This document shows positions 63,966 to 64,000 of a stretch of DNA of 64,000 bases, piece by piece. Numbering within the stretch: position 1 is the stretch's first letter; every line of letters starts with the position of its first letter. The translations under genes and the position numbers were made by a program. The stretch is from Frigoriglobus tundricola (GTDB taxonomy: Bacteria > Planctomycetota > Planctomycetia > Gemmatales > Gemmataceae), in the NCBI RefSeq assembly GCF_013128195.2, contig NZ_CP053452.2, forward strand, positions 4,154,001 to 4,218,000, read 5' to 3'. Under the pieces are notes generated by a model. It worked only from the letters and a program-made list of their open reading frames with translations, was not told the origin of the DNA and made no database searches.

Positions 63966-64000
63966 TCACCCGTTCACCGGCTCGACCTTGCCGGTGGCCA
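63966..64000 (-). CDS. C-terminal end of an unknown gene (partial)
   Basis: The minus strand from the window edge reads ATGKVEPVNG then TGA at 63966-63968. Codon use fits a real reading frame, but only ten residues are visible, so no family can be given. Confidence 0.35.
   Translation of the reverse strand, partial: ATGKVEPVNG

Overview
The window looks like chromosome of a Gemmata-type planctomycete (family Gemmataceae). Evidence: very high GC with strong third-position GC bias, GTG starts, several large Ser/Thr kinases with extra sensory or TPR/WD40 parts, a DUF1501 Tat-exported protein, an ECF sigma/anti-sigma pair, secreted carboxypeptidase-regulatory-like proteins, Gemmataceae-type hypothetical families, and outer-membrane genes (ompH-like, lpxC). 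No tRNA, rRNA or CRISPR array was seen.

Layout. 1-5 kb: aminotransferase end, small hypothetical pair, frameshifted double-headed kinase, small lipoprotein. 5.6-8.3 kb: three Hsp20 genes and a PDZ protein with strong ribosome binding sites, closed by a rho-independent terminator. 8.8-11.9 kb: ompH-like, lpxC and a Gfo/Idh/MocA oxidoreductase. 12-17.8 kb: membrane MutS-like ATPase, FtsK, TrmL-type methyltransferase carrying an in-frame repeat insertion, small hypothetical. 17.7-22.2 kb: one kinase-WD40 gene cut in two by an IS630 element at a TA target; removing the IS and one TA restores a 1110-residue frame. 22.3-27.7 kb: secreted protein, uppP (frameshifted), VWA protein, MerR/TipAS regulator, PyrG-like GATase, DUF488. 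27.7-30.6 kb: a small membrane gene split by an IS1-type element with an 8-bp target duplication, then DUF1501. 31.2-34.7 kb: winged-helix protein plus P-loop ATPase operon, the first with an in-frame repeat insertion. 34.8-42.5 kb: secreted protein, GH42-like enzyme, kinase with zinc-finger-like N-terminus, UDP-glucuronate decarboxylase, small genes. 42.8-49.3 kb: ECF sigma/anti-sigma/secreted operon, GT4 glycosyltransferase, Bcs1-like AAA ATPase, P1B ATPase. 49.4-53.6 kb: two secreted proteins and two tiny membrane proteins. 53.7-58.9 kb: kinase-TPR gene coupled to uvrB. 59-60.9 kb: AT-richer ABC-type ATPase plus TOPRIM-like gene overlapping by ATGA, the best candidate for a little-described (defence) system. 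61-64 kb: pseudokinase-PilZ fusion, 2OG-Fe(II) oxygenase, N-formylglutamate amidohydrolase-like protein.

Two themes run through the window. First, dispersed palindromic repeats (a CCCCTCCCT/AGGGAGGGG family and an AAGTCGTAA family) lie between genes and also inside at least three coding sequences without breaking the frame. Second, several conserved genes carry single-base indels, mostly missing bases in G or C runs; these may be sequencing errors rather than decay. Coordinates of starts are my choices by homology and ribosome binding site unless stated.
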